Source of the DNA: Halonatronomonas sp964558325
GTDB taxonomy: Bacteria > Bacillota > Halanaerobiia > Halanaerobiales > Halarsenatibacteraceae
DNA: 64,000 nt
Assembly (NCBI GenBank): GCA_964558325.1
Contig: CAZLCX010000007.1
Coordinates: forward strand, 42,079 to 106,078
Reading direction: 5' to 3'
The stretch's first letter is position 1. Each line of letters opens with the position of its first letter. The position numbers were made by a program, and so were the translations under genes. This document shows positions 8,434 to 16,672 of the stretch, one piece after another. The notes under the pieces are model-generated. The model was not told where the DNA came from. It ran no database searches and saw only the letters and a program-made list of their open reading frames with translations.

Positions 8434-10161
8434 CTAATATGCAAAATACTGTTCATAAATATTCCAGGTAACTGCACCATAGGCAGATATCTCAGTATTT
8501 TCAAGATTATTTCTTACTCCATAAATTGCATTAGGAGCAGTTGTATAGATTAATGGAACTCTATCAGCAATAATCTCCTGGAACTCACTATAATACTCAA
8601 TTCTCTGTTCTGTATCAACGGTCTGAGCGCCTAATTCAAAGAGCTCATCAATTCTTGCTTCCCAATCTCTGTGAGGCTCTTCCTGATTTGGATGCCACAT
8701 ATGAAGAGGTCCATCTGATTTCCAGACATTAGAACCACTATGGGGCTCTACTCCACCAGTTAAACCAATTAAAATAGTATCAAAGTCATATTCATTCTGT
8801 AACTGACTAACCATTGAATTAAATTCAACAGGGGCAGTATTAATCTGCATACCCAGATCTCTTAAATCATCAGCAATAATATTCATAATAGTTTCTCTCT
8901 CATCATTCCCGGCATTGGTAGTTATATTAAACTCAACTTCTCTACCTTCCCAGTCAACTAAATTATCATCTGAATCCCATTCAAAACCGGCTTCTTCAAG
9001 AAGTTCCCTTGAACGATCAAGATCATATTCATATTTTCTGACATCTTCATTTAAGAACTGCTGGTTAGGTGTACTAACTGGACTCCACTGAGGAGTACCA
9101 AAACCTGCCTGGGCCTGATTGATCATAGTATCTTTATCAAAGGCATGGGCAACTGCTCTTCTAAATTCTAAATTATCAAACCATTCCTTCTTCTCTGGTT
9201 CTTCTTCTAAATTAGGATTATTTGGATTTAAATTAAATACTAAGAAGTTTGTGCTAAAAGTAGGTCCTGCATCAATTAAATCAAAATCTCCTCTTTCTTT
9301 TAACTGTTCAAAACGCTCATAGTTCCTCCCCTGAATAGTATTAAAGTGTATCTCACCATTCTGGAATAATAAATCCTGAACTTCTGTGCTTTCAACAATA
9401 ACTTTAACCCATCTATCTAGATAAGGGAGGCTTTCTCCTTCTGGATCTAAACGCCAGTAATTAGGATTGGCATCTTTAACAATTCTCTCTCCTGGAACAA
9501 AATCAACTAACATAAATGGCCCGGTACCAACGATTTCGCTTGGCTCTGTATCTACTCCCCAGGTTTCAGTAAATTCTCCAGCTTCATAAGGCTCACGTAA
9601 TTTATGCTCAGGTATAATAAAGGTCATCATTGAGTTTAGAAAAGGAGCAAAAGAAGTTGGTAATTCAAATTCTACTGTATAATCATCAACTTTTCTATAC
9701 TCTGGGAATTCACCATCTACAGTGAGTACACTCCTGGTGCTGGTCGGGATATCTTCATCACTAATAACATCCATGGTAAAGATAACATCATCAGCAGTGA
9801 ATTCTTCACCATCATGCCACTGGACTCCCTCTCTTAGATAGAAAGTATAAACTTTTCCATCTTCACTGATCTCCCAATCATGGGCCAGAGCTGGAATAAA
9901 TTCAGTTGTAACTCCATGTCTTGTTACCAGACCCTCAAAGATAGGGCCATCAGTAACATCTGTTGAAGATGTTTCACTGGCAATTATAGTATTAAAGGTT
10001 TTAGGATCTCCTAAAACTGCCTGCATGATTGTGCCTCCATGCTCCCCCTGTGGTTTTTCAGATACCCATGGATCTTTAAGCTCTACCTCTTGAGCCATAG
10101 TTACAACAGACGCCGATAAGACAAATGCAAATAATAAAACCAAAATAGTAAGTTTTTTCAT
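8434..10161 (-). CDS. Peptide ABC importer solute-binding protein, family 5
   Basis: Extracytoplasmic receptor (DppA/OppA family 5, 575 residues) that delivers peptides or a similar solute to the two downstream permeases. A signal peptide spans ~residues 1-23 (MKKLTILVLLFAFVLSASVV, then a TMAQ cleavage region) and has no lipobox Cys, so a free periplasmic protein is expected. Domain hallmarks: YTFYLREGVQWHDGEEFTA, VGTGPFML and RRAVAHAFDKD. It is strongly acidic. AGGAGG precedes the ATG at 10161. The ligand cannot be predicted; the nearby M55 D-aminopeptidase hints at short peptides. Confidence 0.9.
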   Translation of the reverse strand: MKKLTILVLLFAFVLSASVVTMAQEVELKDPWVSEKPQGEHGGTIMQAVLGDPKTFNTIIASETSSTDVTDGPIFEGLVTRHGVTTEFIPALAHDWEISEDGKVYTFYLREGVQWHDGEEFTADDVIFTMDVISDEDIPTSTRSVLTVDGEFPEYRKVDDYTVEFELPTSFAPFLNSMMTFIIPEHKLREPYEAGEFTETWGVDTEPSEIVGTGPFMLVDFVPGERIVKDANPNYWRLDPEGESLPYLDRWVKVIVESTEVQDLLFQNGEIHFNTIQGRNYERFEQLKERGDFDLIDAGPTFSTNFLVFNLNPNNPNLEEEPEKKEWFDNLEFRRAVAHAFDKDTMINQAQAGFGTPQWSPVSTPNQQFLNEDVRKYEYDLDRSRELLEEAGFEWDSDDNLVDWEGREVEFNITTNAGNDERETIMNIIADDLRDLGMQINTAPVEFNSMVSQLQNEYDFDTILIGLTGGVEPHSGSNVWKSDGPLHMWHPNQEEPHRDWEARIDELFELGAQTVDTEQRIEYYSEFQEIIADRVPLIYTTAPNAIYGVRNNLENTEISAYGAVTWNIYEQYFAY

Positions 10162-10534
10162 ATAAAAATACTCCTCCTAAGTTTTTTTAACTTCTCTAAT
10201 TCTTTATTTTCTATGAAATCACTTTGATAACTTAAAACACTACCCTCCTTTCATTATAATTACAAATGAAACAAAATTTATTTTATCTTATATATATAAT
10301 ACAAGATTAGTTTGAAAACTCCTTTAAAAATTTAAAGATTAAAAATCCACTAAAACCACTTAAATATCAATTATTTCTAACTTTTTTTAATACTTTTATC
10401 TATCTGATTAAAATATTGATTAAATGTTATCTATTTATAAATTTTATTTAATTACATATTAATAAATTTTTTTCAAAAAATTTTCATTTTAAATATATCA
10501 GTTGATTTTATTTAGCCATGTTTAAATTTAGGGC
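10162..10534. other. Long AT-rich divergent control region
   Basis: About 430 bases separate the binding-protein gene from ychF. It is almost all A and T. On the minus strand a TATAAT (10253-10258) is followed by an isolated GGAGGG with no gene behind it, and no convincing -35 partner is seen. No hairpin, riboswitch or open frame is evident. Confidence 0.4.
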
Positions 10535-10563
10535 TTTAAATATTCTTTCAAATGAGATATGAT
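10535..10563 (+). promoter_or_regulatory. Candidate promoter for ychF
   Basis: TTTAAA, 17-bp spacer, TATGAT, about 30 bases before the ychF start. The -35 is weak. Confidence 0.4.
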
Positions 10564-10595
10564 GTATAAGGAACGATAATTTTAAGGAGGAAAAA

Positions 10596-11690
10596 ATGAA
10601 AATAGGAATAGTTGGTTTGCCGAATGTTGGAAAGTCTACTCTTTTTAATGCTCTTACAAAAGTACAGGTCGATGCAGAAAATTATCCTTTCTGTACAATT
10701 GATCCAAATATAGGTGTTGTTAATGTTCCTGATAAAAGACTGGATATTTTAACTAAAATATATAATCCTGAAAAAAGGACTCCAGCTATGATTGAATTTG
10801 TTGATATAGCAGGTTTAGTTGAAGGAGCCAGTAAAGGTGAGGGACTTGGAAACAAGTTTTTATCTCATATTCGTGAAGTTGATGCTATCTCTCAAGTTGT
10901 TAGATGTTTTAGTGATGAGAATATAACCCATGTAAATAATAAAATTGATCCGATAAATGATATTGAAACTATCAATCTGGAATTAATGCTTGCTGATATG
11001 GCTACTATTGAAAAACGTTTAGAAAAAACTGAAAAGAAAGCTAAAAGTGGAACTAAGGAATATTTAACAGAACTGGATGAATTAAAAAAACTAATAGAAG
11101 CTCTTGAAAATGGTAAAAATATCAGACAGCTTAAATTAAGTGAAACTGGTCAGAGATTGGCCAAAGAACTTCAATTGCTCTCTGCAAAACCTACAATTTA
11201 TGTCTGTAATGTTGATGAAAATAAGATTGGAGACAAAAATAATAGCTATGTTGAAATGGTTAAAAATTATGCTGACCAAGAGGGTGCCGAGGTCATTACA
11301 GTTAGCGCCAAAATCGAAGCCGATATAGCCGAACTTGATGAAGAGGATAAACAATTATTTTTAGAAGATCTGGGGATTGAAAACTCTGGCCTTGATCGAT
11401 TAATTAGAGCAGGTTATAGATTATTAGATTTAATTACATTTTTAACTGCAGGGGAAAAAGAAGTCAGGGCCTGGACTGTAAAAAGAAATTCAACTGCTCC
11501 TAATGCTGCAGGTAAAATTCATTCAGATATGGAAAGAGGTTTTATCCGGGCAGAAATTGTCAGTTATGAAGATTTAATTGAAACTGGCTCTTATAAAGAT
11601 GCCCGAGAAGAGGGTGTATTGAGACTGGAAGGAAAAGATTATATTATTCATGATGGAGATATCTGTAATTTTAGATTTAATGTTTCCTAA
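10596..11690 (+). CDS. ychF: Redox-responsive ATPase YchF (OLA1 family)
   Basis: Obg-related P-loop protein that binds ribosomes and hydrolyses ATP rather than GTP. The 364 residues match the family. G1 is GLPNVGKSTLF at residues 6-16, and FVDIAGLVEGASKGEGLGN is the G3/switch region. The G4 position reads NVDE instead of NKxD, which explains the ATP preference. The C-terminal TGS domain holds FLTAGEKEVRAWTV and HSDMERGFIRAEIV. A perfect AAGGAGG ribosome site precedes the ATG. Monocistronic, with its own promoter and terminator. Confidence 0.96.
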   Translation: MKIGIVGLPNVGKSTLFNALTKVQVDAENYPFCTIDPNIGVVNVPDKRLDILTKIYNPEKRTPAMIEFVDIAGLVEGASKGEGLGNKFLSHIREVDAISQVVRCFSDENITHVNNKIDPINDIETINLELMLADMATIEKRLEKTEKKAKSGTKEYLTELDELKKLIEALENGKNIRQLKLSETGQRLAKELQLLSAKPTIYVCNVDENKIGDKNNSYVEMVKNYADQEGAEVITVSAKIEADIAELDEEDKQLFLEDLGIENSGLDRLIRAGYRLLDLITFLTAGEKEVRAWTVKRNSTAPNAAGKIHSDMERGFIRAEIVSYEDLIETGSYKDAREEGVLRLEGKDYIIHDGDICNFRFNVS

Positions 11691-11719
11691 ATATAATTAA
11701 ATTCAACTTATAACTATAA

Positions 11720-11757
11720 AATCCCTGAGCTGAAATAACTTTAGCTCAGGGGTTTTT
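11720..11757. terminator. Intrinsic terminator after ychF
   Basis: 9-bp stem CCCTGAGCT/AGCTCAGGG then GTTTTT; ATTTTAT on the other side lets it also serve the convergent gene. Confidence 0.75.
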
Positions 11758-11764
11758 CATTAAA

Positions 11765-12091
11765 TTAATCTTCATTGTTAAATTTTTGCTCTATATCCTT
11801 TTGAATTACATCTCTTATTTCTTTCTTGAAATCTTCCTTAGACATATCATCTGTCTTTATCATAATCCTTGTCATTGGAAGCTTTTTAAATAACTTATGA
11901 AACAATTGATTAATAGCAGAAAAACCAATTAATATAATAATTGAAGTAACTAAATCATAATAAATTAATGAATATAAACCAATTGCGCCGGCAATAATTC
12001 CAATAAAGTATTGAATTATATGTTTTATATCTAATTTCTGATTAATAATTTTATGAAGCTCTATATAATATTTAAAGAATAATTTTTTCAT
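11765..12091 (-). CDS. Hypothetical two-helix membrane protein, 108 residues
   Basis: Not recognised. Two hydrophobic spans at ~residues 25-42 (IIQYFIGIIAGAIGLYSL) and 47-63 are linked by a short YYD turn. A basic segment follows (LFHKLFKKLPM), then a charged cytoplasmic tail (DDMSKEDFKKEIRDVIQKD). The layout suggests a small inner-membrane hairpin with both ends inside. It has its own strong promoter and converges on ychF. No motif indicates a function. Confidence 0.65.
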   Translation of the reverse strand: MKKLFFKYYIELHKIINQKLDIKHIIQYFIGIIAGAIGLYSLIYYDLVTSIIILIGFSAINQLFHKLFKKLPMTRIMIKTDDMSKEDFKKEIRDVIQKDIEQKFNNED

Positions 12092-12120
12092 GTTATACCC
12101 TCCTACTTCCTAGAAATAAA

Positions 12121-12149
12121 ATTATAGCAAATATAATTATATTATGCAA
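12121..12149 (-). promoter_or_regulatory. Promoter for the two-helix membrane protein
   Basis: Minus strand TTGCAT, 17-bp spacer, TATAAT, 30 bases from the start codon. Confidence 0.6.
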
Positions 12150-12219
12150 ATGCAGGAGTCTATAATTTTTTATCTAATTATTTAATTGGAGAATAAAATT
12201 AAATTCTGGAGTTGATAAA

Positions 12220-13206
12220 ATGGTTGAAAATAGAGAACTGAAAATATTTGCTGGAAGTTCTAGTAAACAATTTGCAGATAAGATTTGTAAATACTTAAAT
12301 ATTGAACTTGGAAAATCTGAAGTTATTAATTTTACTGAAGGAAATATAATGGTTAAAAGTAAAGAAACAGTAAGGGATAAAGATGTTTACCTTGTTCAAT
12401 CAATCGGCCTTGAACCTAATAATGAATTTACTGAAATATTATTCTGGATGGATGCCTTTAAAAGGGCAAGCGCCCAGTCGGTTACAGCTATTATTCCCTT
12501 CTTCAGTTATTCTCAAGGAGATAAAAAAGATGAACCCAGAGTATCTATTAGAGCTAGAGTTTGCGCTGAATCAATAGAACTTGCAGGGGCTGATAGAGTA
12601 ATAACCATGGACCTCCATAGTCCTCAAATCCAGGGTTTTTTTAAGAAACCAGTTGATCACCTATATGCAATGCCAATACTATGTGAATACTTTAAGAAAA
12701 ATTATGATTTAAGTAATACCGTTATTGTATCTCCAGATGCTGGATTTGCCAAAGAAGCAAGAAGATATGCCTCTTATTTAAATAGACCTGTAGCAATTGG
12801 AGACAAGAAAAGACTATACCATAATGAAAACGCAGAAATTCTTGGAATAATAGGAGAAGTTAAAGGCAAGGATGCATTAATTTTTGATGATTTTAGTATT
12901 TCAGGAAGAACTTTAGTTAATCTAGCTAAAGGTTTAAAAAATCGGGGAGCAAATAGGATATTTGCAGGTTTATCCCATTTATTATTAAATGAAAAAGGAG
13001 TAGAAAGAATTGAAAATAGCCCAATTGAACAAGTCATTAGTACAGATTCAGTAAATAATAATAAGGTAAATAATTCTAAAAAAATAAAATTAGTTTCAGT
13101 TGCACCACTTTTTGCAGAAACTATTTATCGAGTTCACAATAGAATCTCTGTAAGCTCTTTATTTGAAGAAGTCCCTAAAAAAGTATTAAAAAGTTCTAAT
13201 ATATAA
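12220..13206 (+). CDS. Divergent ribose-phosphate pyrophosphokinase (PRPP synthetase-like)
   Basis: Family member that would transfer pyrophosphate from ATP to ribose 5-phosphate. The 328 residues keep the two-lobed Prs fold: FAGSSSKQFADKI at the N-terminus, AGADRVITMDLHSPQIQGFF in the middle and VSPDAGFAKEARRYA. Important sites differ from housekeeping Prs. The catalytic flexible-loop region reads YSQGDKKDEPRVSIRAR instead of the usual YARQDRK...PISAK. The PRPP loop reads DDFSISGRTL instead of DDMIDTAGT. It may use another sugar phosphate or act as a regulatory paralogue. Isolated between two terminators, with a weak GGAG ribosome site. Confidence 0.75.
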   Translation: MVENRELKIFAGSSSKQFADKICKYLNIELGKSEVINFTEGNIMVKSKETVRDKDVYLVQSIGLEPNNEFTEILFWMDAFKRASAQSVTAIIPFFSYSQGDKKDEPRVSIRARVCAESIELAGADRVITMDLHSPQIQGFFKKPVDHLYAMPILCEYFKKNYDLSNTVIVSPDAGFAKEARRYASYLNRPVAIGDKKRLYHNENAEILGIIGEVKGKDALIFDDFSISGRTLVNLAKGLKNRGANRIFAGLSHLLLNEKGVERIENSPIEQVISTDSVNNNKVNNSKKIKLVSVAPLFAETIYRVHNRISVSSLFEEVPKKVLKSSNI

Positions 13207-13210
13207 AGAT

Positions 13211-13249
13211 AAAAGTTGCAGGTTGATATAAGTTTTCCTGCAACTTTTT
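13211..13249. terminator. Bidirectional terminator between the PRPP synthetase-like gene and niaX
   Basis: 12-bp stem AAAAGTTGCAGG/CCTGCAACTTTT followed by T; adenines on the left give a T-run for the minus strand too. Confidence 0.8.
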
Positions 13250-13253
13250 GATT

Positions 13254-13784
13254 TTAATTACTTATCTGTTTCTGAATTCCTTCCTGTTTTAGATCAAAGG
13301 AAGCTGCTTTTAATAATTCATAAATAGCTACCGCTAAAAATGCATCTGCTATATGATGTAAGGCTGTTCCAACACCGACAATTATACCTGCATCTGCTAA
13401 TGAAAAGCCAAAGGGTAAAACAATTAAAGCTTCTCCAATCGCATGAATTGGGATTATTAAAAATAAAGCAAATTTAAAACTATAACCCTTTTTAATTAAT
13501 AATGCCCCGGCTCCTCCAAATAAAATATGGATAGCTGCTCTAGCTCCAATAACCGGGCCTGTAACTAAAAAGAAGCCTAAAGCAGATCCTAAACCAACAA
13601 AAACAGCAGCAAAAGGACTAATCAGCATAGATAAAAATACCGGTAAATGAGATGCAAGGGTAGCTGAAAATGGTGGAATATAAATTCTTAAATAAGTTCC
13701 AAAAGCTAAGGGTATCATCAAGGCCATCGCTGTTAATAATGCTGCATATACAAGTTCTTTCATCTTCAATTTTCTTTTTAACAA
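13254..13784 (-). CDS. niaX: Niacin ECF transporter S component NiaX
   Basis: Membrane-embedded substrate-binding subunit of an energy-coupling-factor vitamin transporter; it captures niacin and docks onto a shared EcfAAT module encoded elsewhere. The 176 residues hold six hydrophobic spans, with an N-terminal MKELVYAALLTAMALMIP typical of S components, then IHILFGGAGALL and ALHHIADAFLAV. The start is TTG at 13784, six bases after GAAGGAGG. The assignment as niacin transporter rests on the family resemblance and on the adjacent niaR repressor gene, 90 bases upstream on the same strand, with a candidate NiaR operator over the niaX promoter. Confidence 0.88.
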   Translation of the reverse strand: MLKRKLKMKELVYAALLTAMALMIPLAFGTYLRIYIPPFSATLASHLPVFLSMLISPFAAVFVGLGSALGFFLVTGPVIGARAAIHILFGGAGALLIKKGYSFKFALFLIIPIHAIGEALIVLPFGFSLADAGIIVGVGTALHHIADAFLAVAIYELLKAASFDLKQEGIQKQISN

Positions 13785-13817
13785 ATCAAATCCTCCTTCA
13801 CTTTTTATTTCTATTAT

Positions 13818-13854
13818 ATTATCTCAATATACAAATGATTTGTCAAGTGTATAT
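13818..13854 (-). promoter_or_regulatory. niaX promoter overlapped by a candidate NiaR operator
   Basis: Minus strand: TTGACA (13841-13846), 17 bp, GATAAT (13818-13823). An inverted repeat, ATATACA and TGTATAT (13827-13833 and 13848-13854), flanks the -35 on both sides. A second small palindrome, ACAAAT-G-ATTTGT, sits inside it. A repressor bound here would block RNA polymerase directly. That it is NiaR is inferred from the neighbouring gene. Confidence 0.65.
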
Positions 13855-13874
13855 ACAGTAAAATAAAATTTATT

Positions 13875-14405
13875 TTAGGCCTCCAGTAAATATCCCTCAG
13901 CAGATAATGCAGATTTCAAGTTTTTTAAAACTTCATTATTGGCCACTTCCACTGTATGAAGGTGAATTCCATCAGTTAATTCAGCCAGTAAACCGGCATG
14001 ATTATTTTTCATTTTTTCTAAAAACTCTTCAACTTCCTTTTTATTTGTTAACATTAAATTGCCTTTAAGCTCACCATAAAGAGGATGTTCTACTCTAACA
14101 TCAAGAATTCTAGCCCCATGTTCTATCATAATCATTAACTCGTCCTTTACAAGGTCCTCCCTATGCCGACAGGCTATCGTAGCCTTTAAGAATGGTGATT
14201 TATTTTCCTGCAACAGATATCCCCTGGAGGTAGATAGAATTTCAATTCCCTCTGCCCGTATAAGAGCAATATCCTGAACAATCACCTGTCTGGTTACACC
14301 AAATTTTTCTGCCAGCTCAGAGCCAGTAAAAGGTTCTTTGTGACTTTTTAAAATCTTAATAATTTCTTGACGCCGCTTATTTGGTTGCATTGACTTACTT
14401 GACAA
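13875..14405 (-). CDS. niaR: Niacin-responsive repressor NiaR (HTH plus 3H domain)
   Basis: Transcriptional repressor that senses niacin (nicotinic acid) and controls NAD precursor uptake and synthesis. A winged-helix HTH occupies ~residues 8-62 (FTGSELAEKFGVTRQVIVQDIALIR). The C-terminal 3H domain carries the conserved metal-binding histidines: ACRHREDLV, VRVEHPLYGEL and the pair in DGIHLHTVEV. I prefer the TTG at 14405 as start, because AAGGGG is nine bases upstream; a TTG at 14414 abuts that site and an ATG at 14390 lacks one. The target is most likely the niaX promoter just downstream. Confidence 0.9.
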   Translation of the reverse strand: MSSKSMQPNKRRQEIIKILKSHKEPFTGSELAEKFGVTRQVIVQDIALIRAEGIEILSTSRGYLLQENKSPFLKATIACRHREDLVKDELMIMIEHGARILDVRVEHPLYGELKGNLMLTNKKEVEEFLEKMKNNHAGLLAELTDGIHLHTVEVANNEVLKNLKSALSAEGYLLEA

Positions 14406-14486
14406 CTTAATCAACCCCTTTTTCTGGATATATCTTTAAAATTAAAACCTGAAAATATAAATTTAGAGAAATTATTTATAAATTGT

Positions 14487-15629
14487 TTATCTTAAAGAAC
14501 CTTTCAACCAGATATTTTTGATATTAAACTGACTATCAAAGGCAACGATATTTGCCACTTTTCCTGCTTCTAAAGAACCATAATAATTGTCAAGTCCAAG
14601 GCGTTTTGCTGGATTATAACTGGCAAGCTGCCAGCTACTTACTAAATCTAGTTCTGTATTATTATAAATATATTTAACTGCCTCAATCAGTTTTAAGGTA
14701 GAGCCTGCCAGGCTTCCATCTTTAAGTCGAGCCTCCCCATTATTAATAGAAACCTGTAAGCCACCTAAATCATAGCTGCCATCTTCCATACCGGCTGCTC
14801 TCATTGCATCAGTAATTAATATTATTCTCCCAGTACCTGCTAACTTTAAAGTTATTCTAATTGTAGCGGGATGAAGGTGAATTCCATCTGCAATAATTTC
14901 CATTGTGGTCTCATCGCTATCTAAAAATGCCCCCACAGTTCCAGGATTACGATGATGAAATCCAGTCATACCATTGTAAAAATGACTTGCCTGTTCAATA
15001 CCGGCTTTAATAGCCTGAGCCATCTCTTCGTAACTGGCAGCGGTATGAGCTGTAGCAACTAGTGTCTTATTTTCTTTAAGTCTGTTTATTATAACCTCTG
15101 CTCCAGGTTTTTCAGGAGCTAAAGTTACAATTCTTAAATATCTTCCTAATATATCTATCCATCTATTAATCTCTTTTAAGGCTCCATCTCTTATAAATTT
15201 AGGGTTCTGGGCACCTTTTTTAGCCTGACTGATAAAAGGCCCTTCAACATGAGCTCCAAGCAAATTAGGACTTTTACCAGCTTGAATTTCTTTAATTATA
15301 CTTTTGCAGACATTTTCAAGTTCAGCTGGTGGGGCAGTTAAAGGAGTAGCCAGCCAGCCTGTTACCCCTGCATTTAACTTATATTCACTGATCTTTTTTA
15401 AAACATCTCTATCTTTATCCATCACATCATAACCATTACCGCCATGACAGTGAATATCAATTAATCCTGGAGCAAGATATAAACCATTTAGATCTATTTT
15501 ACTCTGATAATTATTATGTTCTGGAGTCCCTTCACCTATTCCGGTTATTTTATCTTCATTAATTATTAACCAGCCATCTTCAATAATTCTATTTTTAATA
15601 AGAATTTTTGCATTATATATTAACTGAAT
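14487..15629 (-). CDS. nagA: N-acetylglucosamine-6-phosphate deacetylase, apparent ATT start
   Basis: Removes the acetyl group from GlcNAc-6-P in amino-sugar and cell-wall recycling. The first ATG in frame (15425) would cut off the metal-binding HCHGG motif, yet the frame continues upstream without a stop and encodes exactly the missing N-terminus (QLIYNAKILIKNRIIEDGW, then LAPGLIDIHCHGGNGYDVM). Between the upstream gene's stop and that point there is no ATG, GTG or TTG in frame. AGGAGG at 15637-15642 lies seven bases before an ATT at 15629. Starting there gives 380 residues, the normal length. Other catalytic parts are intact: AHVEGPFI, TAHTAA, SHFYNGM, ITDAMRAAG. It follows the threonine synthase-like gene by 18 bases. 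Confidence 0.88.
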   Translation of the reverse strand: MQLIYNAKILIKNRIIEDGWLIINEDKITGIGEGTPEHNNYQSKIDLNGLYLAPGLIDIHCHGGNGYDVMDKDRDVLKKISEYKLNAGVTGWLATPLTAPPAELENVCKSIIKEIQAGKSPNLLGAHVEGPFISQAKKGAQNPKFIRDGALKEINRWIDILGRYLRIVTLAPEKPGAEVIINRLKENKTLVATAHTAASYEEMAQAIKAGIEQASHFYNGMTGFHHRNPGTVGAFLDSDETTMEIIADGIHLHPATIRITLKLAGTGRIILITDAMRAAGMEDGSYDLGGLQVSINNGEARLKDGSLAGSTLKLIEAVKYIYNNTELDLVSSWQLASYNPAKRLGLDNYYGSLEAGKVANIVAFDSQFNIKNIWLKGSLR

Positions 15630-15647
15630 GATTACCCCTCCTGAATT

Positions 15648-16649
15648 TTATTTATATTTCAAACCAGATCCTGTTAATATGATAACAATATTACCAGTAG
15701 ATATATGGTTATTTTTAAAATATTTTTTGGCAGCGGCAGGAGCGGCTGCCGAAGTAGGTTCTATATAAATTCCCTGTCTCCATAACTGTTTTAAGGTTGC
15801 TTCAATCTCTGATTGAGTTACTAAAATTACATCTCCATTACTTTCTCTAATTGCCTCTACAATCTCTTTTTTCCTTGCTGGCTTTTTTATAGCTATACCT
15901 TCTGCAAGATTTTTAGAATATGTATTATAATTACACTCACCATAAAACTCTGCCCAGATTGGAGATACTGGGGTTGCCTGAACAGCAATTAACTTCGGTA
16001 TATCATTCTTAGGCAGTAATTCTTTTAAACCATGCCAGATTCCTAATAATAAAGAGCCATTTCCCACAGGTAGTATAATTTTATCTATTTTTTGCAGGTC
16101 TTCAATAAGTTCCTGAGCCAGGGTTGCAACTCCAGCAAAAAATAGAGGATTATATATATGGGAAGCATAATACTTATTTTGGGCTGCAATTTTAATTGCT
16201 CTTGACGTTGCCTCTCTATCTCCTGGAACTTTATGAATAACTGCGCCTGTTGATTCTATTTGCGATATTTTACCAGAGCCAGTATTCTCAGGCAGATAAA
16301 TATTACAGGTAATGCCTGCAGCTGCTGAATAAGCAGCAACAGCTGCTCCGGCATTTCCTGATGAATCTTCAATTATCTCCTTTATACCTGCATTTTTTAA
16401 TTTTCCAATCATTAATCTGGCCCCTCTATCTTTAAAAGATCCAGTTGGCTGATAATAATCAAGTTTATAATAAACTTCCTGTCCGGCTAATTCTTTTTTT
16501 AATAGAGGTGTCTTTACTTCCCCTAACTCCAAATCTGTATTATACTTAAGAGGGTGTTCAGGTATTTTAAATAAACCTCCACAATTGCATCTGAAATTTT
16601 TATCTTTCAGCAAATATTTTTGACCACATTCTGAACATATAAATTTCAT
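15648..16649 (-). CDS. Threonine synthase-like PLP enzyme with zinc ribbon
   Basis: PLP-dependent fold-type II enzyme, 333 residues. An N-terminal zinc ribbon with Cys5, Cys8, Cys21 and Cys23 precedes the catalytic domain. Lys73 in GSFKDRGARL should hold the cofactor, and LPVGNGSLLLG is the phosphate loop. It resembles threonine synthase, but a full thrBC pair lies at 43.2-45.2 kb. This copy, beside pirin and nagA, may therefore have another role such as beta-replacement or threonine/serine deamination. The resemblance to archaeal-type threonine and cysteate synthases is general only. GGAAGGTGG precedes the ATG at 16649. Confidence 0.8.
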   Translation of the reverse strand: MKFICSECGQKYLLKDKNFRCNCGGLFKIPEHPLKYNTDLELGEVKTPLLKKELAGQEVYYKLDYYQPTGSFKDRGARLMIGKLKNAGIKEIIEDSSGNAGAAVAAYSAAAGITCNIYLPENTGSGKISQIESTGAVIHKVPGDREATSRAIKIAAQNKYYASHIYNPLFFAGVATLAQELIEDLQKIDKIILPVGNGSLLLGIWHGLKELLPKNDIPKLIAVQATPVSPIWAEFYGECNYNTYSKNLAEGIAIKKPARKKEIVEAIRESNGDVILVTQSEIEATLKQLWRQGIYIEPTSAAAPAAAKKYFKNNHISTGNIVIILTGSGLKYK

Positions 16650-16672
16650 TCAAGAAATCCACCTTCCTCATT

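Noticed and set aside
14487..15425. nagA as an N-terminally truncated pseudogene
   Set aside because: The missing motifs are encoded in the same uninterrupted frame upstream; only the start codon is unusual.
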